41,760 nt of DNA from JAWXUE01 sp044432925 (GTDB lineage: Bacteria > Bacillota_I > Bacilli_A > Acholeplasmatales > Anaeroplasmataceae), in NCBI GenBank assembly GCA_044432925.1, contig JAWXUE010000011.1:1-41760 (forward strand), given 5' to 3'. The translations under genes and the position numbers were made by a program. The notes under the pieces are model-generated. The model worked only from the letters and a program-made list of their open reading frames with translations. It was not told where the DNA came from and ran no database searches. Of this stretch, positions 33,042 through 40,730 are shown one piece after another (positions within the stretch are counted from its first letter, which is position 1; each line of letters starts with the position of its first letter).

Positions 33042-34337
33042 ATGATAGAACGTTATAGCAGAAAAGTAATGAGAGATATATGGACTGACCAAGCTAAGTT
33101 TAATGCATATTTAAAAGTAGAAGTACTTAATGCTAAAGCTTGGGAAAAGTTAAATGTCGCTCCTAAAAAAGAAGTAGACTTATTAGAGAAAAATGCTACT
33201 TTTAAATTAGAAAGAATATTTGAAATAGAAGAGGAAACAAGACATGATGTTGTTGCTTTTACTAGAGCAGTATCTGAATCTTTAGGTGATGAAAGTAAAT
33301 GGGTTCATTATGGTTTGACTAGTACAGATGTAGTAGATACTGCTAATGGATATCTAATGAAACAAGCTAATAATATTATAAAAGAAGATTTAGTGAATTT
33401 CTCTTTAGTATTAAAAAAACAAGCATTAAAATATAAGAATACTCCTTGTATAGGTCGTACTCACGGTATACATGCTGATATAACTTCTTTTGGTTTAAAG
33501 TGGGCTTTATGGTACGAACAAATGCAAAGAAACATTATCAGATTTGATAATGTTTCTAAGGAGATTGAAGTAGGTAAATTGAGTGGAGCAGTTGGAAATT
33601 ATGCCAATATACCGCCATTTATTAGTGAGTATGTATGTGAAAATTTAGGTATTGATAATGCTAATATTTCTACTCAAGTAATTCAAAGAGATAGACATGC
33701 TCATTATATGAGTACACTTGCTTTAATAGCTTCTAACTTAGAACAAATAGCATTAGAAATAAGAAACTTACAAAGAACTGAAGTAAGAGAATTAGAAGAG
33801 TCTTTTGGAAATAAACAAAAAGGTTCAAGTGCTATGCCACATAAACGTAATCCTATTAGTAGTGAAAATATTTGTGGTTGTGCTAGAGTTATGCGTGGGT
33901 ATGCTTCAACATTCTTCGAGAATGTTGCATTATGGCATGAACGCGATATCTCACACTCTTCAACAGAAAGAATTATTTTACCTGATGCAACATGTTTAAT
34001 AGATTATATGTTAAATAGATTTAAAGGTATATTAGAAAATATAGTAGTATATGAAAATCAAATGTTAAACAATATATATTTAACTAAAAAAGTAATATTT
34101 GCTCAAAGAGTTATGAATAGTTTAATTGAAAAAGGATTAACAAGAGAGTTAGCATATGATATGGTACAACCTATAGCAATGAATGCATTATCTAATAATT
34201 TAGATTATCAAGAATTATTACATCAAAATAAAGATGTTAATAAATATCTTTCTAAAGATGAAATAGATAGTTGTTTCACATTAGAATATTATTTAACTCA
34301 AGTAGATTATATTTATAAAAAAGTAGGTTTAATTTAA
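33042..34337 (+). CDS. purB: Adenylosuccinate lyase
   Basis: 431 residues, a normal PurB. It splits fumarate from adenylosuccinate and from SAICAR. The family signature loop SSAMPHKRNPI and the His in GRTHGIHAD are present; HYGLTSTDVVDT is a further conserved segment. AAGGAG lies upstream. It is followed by a terminator. Confidence 0.96.
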   Translation: MIERYSRKVMRDIWTDQAKFNAYLKVEVLNAKAWEKLNVAPKKEVDLLEKNATFKLERIFEIEEETRHDVVAFTRAVSESLGDESKWVHYGLTSTDVVDTANGYLMKQANNIIKEDLVNFSLVLKKQALKYKNTPCIGRTHGIHADITSFGLKWALWYEQMQRNIIRFDNVSKEIEVGKLSGAVGNYANIPPFISEYVCENLGIDNANISTQVIQRDRHAHYMSTLALIASNLEQIALEIRNLQRTEVRELEESFGNKQKGSSAMPHKRNPISSENICGCARVMRGYASTFFENVALWHERDISHSSTERIILPDATCLIDYMLNRFKGILENIVVYENQMLNNIYLTKKVIFAQRVMNSLIEKGLTRELAYDMVQPIAMNALSNNLDYQELLHQNKDVNKYLSKDEIDSCFTLEYYLTQVDYIYKKVGLI

Positions 34338-34362
34338 AAGACAATTTAATTGTCTTTTTTCT
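34336..34362 (+). terminator. Terminator after purB
   Basis: A 9-bp stem (34336-34344 with 34350-34358), TTTAA loop and T run; the left arm includes the last base pairs of the purB stop region. Its right arm doubles as the -35 box of the queT promoter. Confidence 0.8.
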
Positions 34363-34378
34363 TTTCATTATATATAAT
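34350..34378 (+). promoter_or_regulatory. Promoter of queT
   Basis: TTGTCT (34350-34355) and TATAAT (34373-34378) with a 17-base spacer. The predicted start at about 34384-34386 coincides with the 5' edge of the riboswitch helix P1. Confidence 0.65.
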
Positions 34379-34383
34379 AAATA

Positions 34384-34427
34384 TGTAGATGTTCCTTGCA
34401 TAACCATCTATAATAAAAAACAAGGAG
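34384..34427 (+). ncRNA. PreQ1-I riboswitch controlling queT
   Basis: Helix P1 pairs TAGATG (34386-34391) with CATCTA (34405-34410). The loop TTCCTTGCATAAC holds CCTTG (34394-34398), complementary to CAAGG (34421-34425) after an A-rich linker, giving the H-type pseudoknot of class I. The pseudoknot strand is part of the queT Shine-Dalgarno AAGGAG (34422-34427), so ligand binding should block translation. The downstream gene is the known preQ1-family transporter. Confidence 0.88.
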
Positions 34428-34434
34428 AAAAATT

Positions 34435-34962
34435 ATGAATATAAAAGAATTATGCGTTGGTGCTGTTATAGCATCTATTTATGTTGTGGTTACATATTTA
34501 TGTGCACCACTATCTTACGGAGGTATTCAATTTAGAATATCAGAAGCTTTAGTATTAATATGTTTTTATAATAAGAAATATATAATCCCATTAACAATAG
34601 GATGTGCTATAGCAAACATCTTATCACCATTTGGGATATTAGATATTGTTGTTGGTTCTAGTGCTACTTTAATAGCATTAGTATTAGTATCAAAATGTAA
34701 AAATATTTTTATAGCTTCATTAATGCCTGTTGCAACAAGTGTTATAATAGGTTTTGAATTAGCTATTATGAATTTTGATACTTATGCATTTTCATTAAGC
34801 AACTTTGATTTTCTAATGTTTTTACTATTTAGTGTTCAAGTAGCTATTGGACAGTTTGTCTGTGTATCAATAGTTGGAGTATTGTTATGGAAAAAATTAG
34901 AAACTAAAAAAGATTTTATGACTTTAATTGAAGCTAATCAAAATATAGAAGAAGGTATTTAA
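34435..34962 (+). CDS. queT: Queuosine-precursor transporter QueT (ECF S component)
   Basis: 175 residues with about six hydrophobic segments. YGGIQFRISEAL and the following PLTIGCAIANILSPFG are typical of the QueT family, which is the substrate-binding membrane subunit of an ECF transporter for queuosine precursors. It should use the EcfA1-EcfA2-EcfT module encoded at 16619-19229. The preQ1 riboswitch supports the assignment. The next gene follows after one base. Confidence 0.92.
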   Translation: MNIKELCVGAVIASIYVVVTYLCAPLSYGGIQFRISEALVLICFYNKKYIIPLTIGCAIANILSPFGILDIVVGSSATLIALVLVSKCKNIFIASLMPVATSVIIGFELAIMNFDTYAFSLSNFDFLMFLLFSVQVAIGQFVCVSIVGVLLWKKLETKKDFMTLIEANQNIEEGI

Positions 34963-34963
34963 T

Positions 34964-35485
34964 ATGGAAAAGAAACTTAATAGTAAACTAATTTATGAAG
35001 GTAGAGTTGTTAAACTAACTGTAGATGATGTTTTATGTGATAATGATATTGAATCTAAAAGAGAAGTAATTCATCATAATGGTGGAGCAGCTATTCTTGT
35101 TGTAGTAGATAATAAAGTTTTATTAGAAAAACAATTTAGATATCCTTTTAATGATTATATCTATGAGATACCTGCTGGTAAGTTAGAAATAGGAGAAGAT
35201 CCTTTAGAAGCTGCTAAAAGAGAATTAGAGGAAGAAACAGGTTTTGTAGCATTAGATATTAAAGATTTAGGTTGTATGTATCCGTCTGTTGGATATACTA
35301 ATGAAGTTATTAAACTTTATTTAGTTACTAAATTAAAAGAAGGTAAACTTAACTTAGATATTGATGAGGTTATTGATATCGAGTTTGTTGAAATGAGTAA
35401 AGTTAAAGAAATGATTTTAAATAATGAAATAGTTGATGCTAAAACATTATGTGCTTTATATAAATATAATCTATTAGGAGAATAA
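34964..35485 (+). CDS. Nudix hydrolase, ADP-ribose pyrophosphatase type
   Basis: 173 residues. A complete Nudix box lies at about 72-94 (G-x5-E-x7-REL-x-EE-x-G, seen as GEDPLEAAKRELEEETG). EIPAGKLE before it and the upstream EKQFRYPFN are typical of ADP-ribose hydrolases (NudF/YqkG). It is one base after queT and one base before the next gene, so they are co-transcribed and subject to the riboswitch only through coupling. Confidence 0.88.
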   Translation: MEKKLNSKLIYEGRVVKLTVDDVLCDNDIESKREVIHHNGGAAILVVVDNKVLLEKQFRYPFNDYIYEIPAGKLEIGEDPLEAAKRELEEETGFVALDIKDLGCMYPSVGYTNEVIKLYLVTKLKEGKLNLDIDEVIDIEFVEMSKVKEMILNNEIVDAKTLCALYKYNLLGE

Positions 35486-35486
35486 C

Positions 35487-36323
35487 ATGAATATTAAAGA
35501 GTTTGCTTTAAATATAAATTTCCCTGAAGAACTTATGATACAAATTGATTCAATTATTAAGAATGATTTAACAGATGTTAAAAAATGTTTTGATAAGTTT
35601 ATTCAAGGTGATAATGATTCATGTGATGAATTAAATAAAGTTTACAATGATGAGAAGAATGTTCATTTAGTTTGGTTATATTTATATTTTAACGAATGTT
35701 TAAATACATATAATAAATATAAACAATTAGGAATTGATGATAAAGTGTTCTTTGATACAATGGGCATATTTACTAGATCTGTTTTAGAAAATAAAAATAG
35801 AACAGGTGAATATTATTTTAATATACAATGGTGGACTCAAAGACAAGTAAATATGATTTTATTTAGATTAGGAATGTTGGAATATGAATTTCAAACTTCA
35901 GTAGATGATATTGTTATAAATAATGAAGTTGCAGTTAAAGCAGGGGATAAACTATTATCTGTTCATATACCATCAGATGTTTCATTAACTAAAGAAGGAA
36001 TAGAAGAATCTTATTTGTTAGCTAGAAACTTTATGAATAAATATTTTAAAGAATATAATAATGCATATTTTGTATGCTCTACTTGGTTATTATCAGTAGA
36101 CCTAGAAAATCTATTACCTAATAATTCTAAATTAAAATACTTTAGAGATGATTATACTATCTTTAATTCAGAAGATAACAACTCTTATAAGTTATGGTTA
36201 TTTGGTAATGAGAAATTAGAAGTAAAAGATTATCCTGAAAATACATCATTACAAAGAAATGTTAAAAAACATTTATTAAATGGTGGTATGTTACGCAACT
36301 CCATAGGAATAATATTAAAATAA
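35487..36323 (+). CDS. Acyltransferase-like protein (NAT_N/GNAT_C type)
   Basis: 278 residues. IQWWTQRQVNMILFRLGMLEYEF and LSVHIPSDVSLTKEGI are recalled from a Firmicutes family built from an N-terminal helical domain and a C-terminal GNAT-like fold. The substrate is unknown. There is no signal peptide. GGAGAAT is its ribosome binding site in the end of the Nudix gene. Last gene of the queT operon. Confidence 0.6.
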   Translation: MNIKEFALNINFPEELMIQIDSIIKNDLTDVKKCFDKFIQGDNDSCDELNKVYNDEKNVHLVWLYLYFNECLNTYNKYKQLGIDDKVFFDTMGIFTRSVLENKNRTGEYYFNIQWWTQRQVNMILFRLGMLEYEFQTSVDDIVINNEVAVKAGDKLLSVHIPSDVSLTKEGIEESYLLARNFMNKYFKEYNNAYFVCSTWLLSVDLENLLPNNSKLKYFRDDYTIFNSEDNNSYKLWLFGNEKLEVKDYPENTSLQRNVKKHLLNGGMLRNSIGIILK

Positions 36324-36332
36324 ATATAAATG

Positions 36333-36366
36333 AAAAATAATCCCTAATTAAAGGGATTATTTTTTT
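36333..36366. terminator. Bidirectional terminator between convergent operons
   Basis: A perfect 13-bp stem (36333-36345 with 36352-36364) and a six-base loop, with T runs on both sides. The right arm contains the stop codon of tmcAL on the minus strand (36357-36359). It serves the queT operon on the plus strand and tmcAL on the minus strand. Confidence 0.85.
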
Positions 36367-37472
36367 ATTATAGGTAGTAATTGATTTTCTTTAAAGTAAT
36401 CAATACCATATATATTTGATAATGTTTTAAGTATTCTAATTTCAATATCATAAGTAGTATTAATATTAGATTTTAAATTAGTAAAAAATTCTTTTTCTTT
36501 TTTAATACTATTTAAATAAGATTGACCTTTAGTATTAAAACCTATTACTCTAGGGTAGAATTCCTTTAAGGATGAATTTGCTTCATCTTTAGTTATATTA
36601 AAAAGTATTTGTAGTAATGCACGTCTAATTCTACTTGTTGTATAACGTGTAGAAGTAAGTTCACTTGCAATATTATTAAATGATAATTCATTTGATTTTA
36701 AGAAGGCATTATCTAATCCTTCATCCATAAAATAAATATCATTTAACTTAGTAGATGAATCTCTTTTATAAACAAGATATTTATCTAAGTTATCATGAGT
36801 TAAAATTCCTTTAGTATCTAGAATCTCTTTAACTGAAGAAGGTACGTAGTTAACATAGTTTTTAGTTTCTCGAATACTAGTAGCACTACATATTGTATTA
36901 TCATTTTGTGATTTATCTAAGTAATTACTTTTTTCTCTTTTAACAAATGATAATTCAATATTACTATTTATATCTTGAATAGAACTATAATACTTCCAAT
37001 TAAGCATATCGTTGCTATTAGGAATAGTTATTCCTAATGTTTCGAATGCTTTATTTGAAGATTGTTTATAAGATAATCCATCTTTTAAATAGTTTGCAAT
37101 TAAATTATTATATTCTTTACTTTTAGAAGTAGTATCTAATTGTTTAATGTAATCTATATTATTATCTTCACTTCCAGATACTATATTTGTTACATTAAAG
37201 TTATTTAACACTTTAACACTATGATAAGCAAATAGATCTGCTGATTGTACTCCTAAGATAAATGGTAGTTCAACTATTATATCAACATTGTTATTTAATA
37301 ATAACGATGTTTTTTCTTTACTTGATAATAATGATATTTCTCCTCTTGAATTAAAAGTAGAAGTAATTACAGCAATGACTAAATCAGGTTTAATTTTCAT
37401 TGCTTCATTTAAGTGGTGGATATGTCCATTGTGTAATGGATTGTATTCAGCTATTATTCCTAATATTTTCAT
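36357..37472 (-). CDS. tmcAL: tRNA(Met) cytidine acetate ligase TmcAL
   Basis: 371 residues. GIIAEYNPLHNGHIHHL holds the HxGH nucleotidyltransferase motif, and ATSIRE is a further conserved element. The enzyme makes N4-acetylcytidine in the wobble position of elongator tRNA(Met) from acetate and ATP (Bacillus YlbM). It is about 40 residues shorter than the Bacillus protein. The start overlaps the stop of the upstream radical SAM gene by four bases. Confidence 0.92.
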   Translation of the reverse strand: MKILGIIAEYNPLHNGHIHHLNEAMKIKPDLVIAVITSTFNSRGEISLLSSKEKTSLLLNNNVDIIVELPFILGVQSADLFAYHSVKVLNNFNVTNIVSGSEDNNIDYIKQLDTTSKSKEYNNLIANYLKDGLSYKQSSNKAFETLGITIPNSNDMLNWKYYSSIQDINSNIELSFVKREKSNYLDKSQNDNTICSATSIRETKNYVNYVPSSVKEILDTKGILTHDNLDKYLVYKRDSSTKLNDIYFMDEGLDNAFLKSNELSFNNIASELTSTRYTTSRIRRALLQILFNITKDEANSSLKEFYPRVIGFNTKGQSYLNSIKKEKEFFTNLKSNINTTYDIEIRILKTLSNIYGIDYFKENQLLPIIKK

Positions 37473-38218
37473 AATGTATCCTTTGCGTATGTCGTTACTC
37501 CACCAACACCAAATGCTTCATCATCAAGTAATATATCAACATTAGGATTATCTTTATATTTAGGATATATATTATCCATAAATAATTTTATTACTTTAGG
37601 GTCTGGTTTTATTGGTTTAGCATTTTCTTGCATTATATTTATATATACTCTATGGAAGTATTTTAATCCTGTTTCTATATCGTTAGTCATTGATGTTACA
37701 TTTTGTCCTGGTATTCCTTGTAGTAAGCATACCTCATCAAAGTAATTTGCTATAACAGCGGGATTTTTCTCTGTTATACCTTTTGTTAAATATGATTCTC
37801 TAAAATAGTAATCAAATGTTTCTACTCCTATTTTAACTAATACTTTTATATTGTGTTTTATAAATCTATCTTTTAATTTTTTTATTTCAGCTTTATGTTT
37901 AAAGTGACATTCAAAATATAATTCATTTATATTGTTTTTTATACATGTTTTTTCAATATAGTCCATTGTCTCATCAGATAAATCAACGAAGCTTCCTGAA
38001 TTAATTATTTCTAAATGTTTATGTATTCCAGTAACTTGATCTAAAAGTGCTTTATTTAATATAAAGTTTTCATCTTGATTTTTATTAAAATCTAAATGAT
38101 AATCACAAAATCTACATCTTCTCCAAGTACAGCCACTACCTCTAATTAATACTATTTCTCTTTTGTTCTTAACTTCAACAATAGAATATCTACATTTTAT
38201 TTCTTTTTCTAATATCAT
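37469..38218 (-). CDS. Radical SAM protein, second of a tandem pair
   Basis: 249 residues. Cys30, Cys35 and Cys38 give a CX4CX2C cluster motif (GCTWRRCRFCDYH) in place of the usual CX3CX2C. EIINSGSFVDLS and IGVETFDYYFRES..TKGI resemble segments of the RaSEA-type radical SAM enzymes that act on deazaguanine in tRNA. It is more than half identical by eye to the gene before it, overlaps it by four bases, and overlaps tmcAL by four bases. A queuine-lyase (QueL-like) or tRNA-modifying role is possible but not shown. Confidence 0.78.
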   Translation of the reverse strand: MILEKEIKCRYSIVEVKNKREIVLIRGSGCTWRRCRFCDYHLDFNKNQDENFILNKALLDQVTGIHKHLEIINSGSFVDLSDETMDYIEKTCIKNNINELYFECHFKHKAEIKKLKDRFIKHNIKVLVKIGVETFDYYFRESYLTKGITEKNPAVIANYFDEVCLLQGIPGQNVTSMTNDIETGLKYFHRVYINIMQENAKPIKPDPKVIKLFMDNIYPKYKDNPNVDILLDDEAFGVGGVTTYAKDTL

Positions 38219-38934
38219 AAGTTACCAACTCCAAAATCAGTATTATTTAAAAGTATATCTATATCATCATTATTAACGTATAGGGGATAAACCTCTTGCA
38301 TAAATATCTTGATTACATTTGGGTCTGCCATAATTGGCATACCGTTATCAATCATTATATTTACGCATACTCTGTTAAAGTATTTTAATCCTATTTCTAT
38401 ATCATTAATCATTGACTCTACTGTTTGTCCTGGTATTCCTTGTAATAAGCATACCTCATCAAAGTATGATGCGATAATAGAAGGGTCTTTTTCTAAGATT
38501 CCTTTATTTAAATATGATTCTCTAAATAAGTAATCAAATGTTTCTACTCCTATTTTTATATTTACTGTTATATTATTTTTCTTAAATCTATCTTTTAATG
38601 GTTTTACTTCATCTTTATGTAAGTAATGACATTCAAAGTGTAGTGTAGTGATATTATTTTTTATACATACTTTTTCTATATAATCGATAGTAGTAGAAGA
38701 TAGGTCTATAAAACTTCCTGAATTAATAACTTCTAGATGATTATATATTCCCGTTACTTTATCTAATTCAGCAATATTTATTTGATCATTTAAAGATTGG
38801 TCTTTGTTTGAATCTAAATGATAATCACAAAATCTACATTTTCTCCAAACGCAACCCTTACCTCTTAATAGTACTATTTCTCTTTTATTTTTATTTTCGA
38901 TAATAGAATATCTATTTTCAATTAAGTTTTCCAT
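38215..38934 (-). CDS. Radical SAM protein, first of a tandem pair
   Basis: 239 residues. Cys28, Cys33 and Cys36 form the same CX4CX2C motif (GCVWRKCRFCDYH); EVINSGSFIDLS and IGVETFDYLFRES..NKGI match its neighbour. It ends about ten residues earlier than its paralogue, after FGVGNL. GAGGTG lies five bases before the ATG. It leads a three-gene operon with its paralogue and tmcAL, which suggests tRNA modification. Confidence 0.78.
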   Translation of the reverse strand: MENLIENRYSIIENKNKREIVLLRGKGCVWRKCRFCDYHLDSNKDQSLNDQINIAELDKVTGIYNHLEVINSGSFIDLSSTTIDYIEKVCIKNNITTLHFECHYLHKDEVKPLKDRFKKNNITVNIKIGVETFDYLFRESYLNKGILEKDPSIIASYFDEVCLLQGIPGQTVESMINDIEIGLKYFNRVCVNIMIDNGMPIMADPNVIKIFMQEVYPLYVNNDDIDILLNNTDFGVGNL

Positions 38935-38961
38935 AATAACACCTCACAATATATACAATAT

Positions 38962-38990
38962 ATATTAACATAAATTGTTTATATTGTCAT
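38962..38990 (-). promoter_or_regulatory. Promoter of the radical SAM-tmcAL operon
   Basis: On the minus strand ATGACA (complement of 38985-38990) and TAATAT (complement of 38962-38967), 17-base spacer, with TGT before the -10. It is back to back with the promoter for the DUF177 gene. Confidence 0.6.
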
Positions 38991-38997
38991 ATTTTAA

Positions 38998-39026
38998 TTG
39001 ACTTTTAAGGCTAAAAAATATATAAT
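38998..39026 (+). promoter_or_regulatory. Promoter of the DUF177-rpmF operon
   Basis: TTGACT (38998-39003) and TATAAT (39021-39026) with a 17-base spacer. The expected transcript starts near 39033, which rules out the ATG at 39030 as the start of the next gene. Confidence 0.8.
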
Positions 39027-39047
39027 TATATGTGCTGGAGTGATTTT

Positions 39048-39512
39048 ATGAAATGGGCAATACCACAACTAAGAAAATTAACTAAACCATTTAATTTTGA
39101 GTTTGAATTAGACTTAAATGAATTAATTGGAAGTATGGATGATGTTATTCGTACAAAAGACTGCATTATATCAGGTATATGTAAGGATTTAAGTCATGAT
39201 ACTTATGAATTTGATATCGATATTAAAGCAACACTTTATATGCAATGTTCTGTTACATTAGAAGAAGTAGAATATTTCTTTGAATCTAATGTTCTTGAAT
39301 TATTTGGATATGACGAAGACTTTTCTTCTTTAGTGAATCCAATTGTTAATGATACAATTGATTTAACTGATGTCATTCTTACTGAAATCATTGTTTCTAA
39401 ACCAATGAAAATAGTTAAAGAAGGTTATGAGAACCATTTTAGCGATGAAGCTGAAAAACCAGATAGTCCTTTTGCGGGATTAAAAGATCTAATAGGAGGT
39501 GACAATAAATGA
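39048..39512 (+). CDS. DUF177 (YceD-like) protein
   Basis: 154 residues. The protein belongs to the YceD/DUF177 family by context and pattern: LYMQCSVTLEEVEYFFE in the middle, and FAGLKDLIGG at the end. The family is almost always encoded just before rpmF and has been linked to 23S rRNA and ribosome accumulation. The ATG at 39048 has GGAG seven bases upstream; the in-frame ATG at 39030 precedes the predicted transcript start. It overlaps rpmF by four bases. Confidence 0.85.
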   Translation: MKWAIPQLRKLTKPFNFEFELDLNELIGSMDDVIRTKDCIISGICKDLSHDTYEFDIDIKATLYMQCSVTLEEVEYFFESNVLELFGYDEDFSSLVNPIVNDTIDLTDVILTEIIVSKPMKIVKEGYENHFSDEAEKPDSPFAGLKDLIGGDNK

Positions 39513-39700
39513 TAGCACCAGTGAGAAGAATTTCGAAAAACAAAAAAAGAATCCGTCGTCAACACGTTAAGTTAGAGATGCCAGGAATGATCGCTTGTCC
39601 AAGCTGTGGTGAGTTAACTTTAGCTCATAGAGTTTGTCGTTCATGCGGATGTTACAAAGGTAAACAAATCGTTGCCAAAAAAACTACTAAAGAAGAATAG
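39509..39700 (+). CDS. rpmF: 50S ribosomal protein L32
   Basis: 63 residues. The basic N-terminus SKNKKRIRRQHVKL and a zinc ribbon of Cys30, Cys33, Cys43 and Cys46 identify zinc-type L32. The first residues (MIAPVRRI) differ from the common AVPKRKT start. TAGGAGGTGA precedes the ATG, which overlaps the previous stop (ATGA). Confidence 0.94.
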   Translation: MIAPVRRISKNKKRIRRQHVKLEMPGMIACPSCGELTLAHRVCRSCGCYKGKQIVAKKTTKEE

Positions 39701-39708
39701 TAAATGAG

Positions 39709-39733
39709 ATAGATGCTTATAAGCATCTATTTT
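39709..39733 (+). terminator. Hairpin between rpmF and rsmH
   Basis: An 11-bp palindromic stem (39709-39719 with 39720-39730) around TAGATGCTTATAAGCATCTA, with a short T-rich tail. It is a weak or leaky terminator, as rsmH has no clear promoter of its own. Confidence 0.6.
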
Positions 39734-39754
39734 CTCTTATAGGGGGTATTTTAT

Positions 39755-40681
39755 ATGTCTAAACATGTTACTGTATTATTAAATGAAGCTGTAGATGGTT
39801 TAAATATTAAACCTAATGGTATTTATGTCGATGCTACTTTAGGTGGTGGAGGACATAGTTCTTTAATTTTATCTAAATTAACTACAGGTCACTTATATTG
39901 TTTTGATCAAGATGATTATGCTATTCTTAAAGCAACTTCTAGATTAAAAGCTATTTCTGATAATTTTACTATTATTAAAAGTAATTTCGTGGATTTAAAA
40001 AATCAATTACAAAAATTAAATATTTCTAAGATAGATGGTATCGTTTATGATTTAGGTGTTTCATCTTTTCAGTTCGATATTCCGGAACGTGGTTTTAGTT
40101 ATCGTTTTGATGCTTTTTTAGATATGCGAATGAATACTGATAGTGAACTTAGATGTTATGATATTGTTAATACTTATGACTTTAAACAACTAGAAACTAT
40201 TTTTTATAGATATGGAGAAGATCCTTTTTCTTCTAAGATTGCTAATAGAATTATTAAACTAAGAGAAGAACAACCTATTGAAACTACGTTTCAATTAGTT
40301 GATGCTATTAAGAGTGCTCTTCCTAATAAAGTTCTTAATCAAAAAGGTCATCCTGCTAAAAAGATTTTCCAAGCTTTAAGAATTGCTGTAAATGATGAAT
40401 TAAGAGTTTTTGAGGATAGTATTAAAGATGCTATTGATATGCTTAATATAGATGGTAGAGCTGTTGTTATTACTTTCCATTCTTTAGAGGATAGAATTTG
40501 TAAGACTATTTTTAAAGAGTATTCTACGATTGATATTCCTAAAGGTTTACCTATTGTTGTTACAGAGAAAGCTCCTTTAGAATTAATTACTAGAAAACCT
40601 ATTTTACCTTCAGAAGAAGAATTAGATGATAATAATAGAGCTCATAGTGCTAAGATGAGAATTGCTAGAAAACAAATTTAA
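39755..40681 (+). CDS. rsmH: 16S rRNA (cytosine-1402 N4)-methyltransferase
   Basis: 308 residues. DATLGGGGHS is the SAM-binding motif I of RsmH (MraW); YDLGVSSFQFD and FHSLEDRICK are conserved. It methylates the same nucleotide as RsmI. The start has AGGGGGT upstream. In most bacteria it heads the dcw cell-division cluster with mraZ and ftsL; here neither flanks it, and a terminator follows. Confidence 0.95.
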   Translation: MSKHVTVLLNEAVDGLNIKPNGIYVDATLGGGGHSSLILSKLTTGHLYCFDQDDYAILKATSRLKAISDNFTIIKSNFVDLKNQLQKLNISKIDGIVYDLGVSSFQFDIPERGFSYRFDAFLDMRMNTDSELRCYDIVNTYDFKQLETIFYRYGEDPFSSKIANRIIKLREEQPIETTFQLVDAIKSALPNKVLNQKGHPAKKIFQALRIAVNDELRVFEDSIKDAIDMLNIDGRAVVITFHSLEDRICKTIFKEYSTIDIPKGLPIVVTEKAPLELITRKPILPSEEELDDNNRAHSAKMRIARKQI

Positions 40682-40683
40682 TT

Positions 40684-40730
40684 AAAAAAAGCCCTAGAAC
40701 TAACGGTTTGTTTGTTCTAAGGCTTTTTCT
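40684..40730. terminator. Bidirectional terminator between rsmH and the FNT gene
   Basis: AAAAAGCC (40686-40693) and TAGAAC (40695-40700) pair with GTTCTA (40714-40719) and GGCTTTTT (40721-40728), one mismatch and a 13-base loop. The stop of the minus-strand gene (40700-40702) lies in it, and both flanks are A/T runs. Confidence 0.8.

Noticed and set aside
37288..37545. Plus-strand open frame across the tmcAL start
   Set aside because: Antisense to tmcAL and its radical SAM neighbour; no ribosome binding site.
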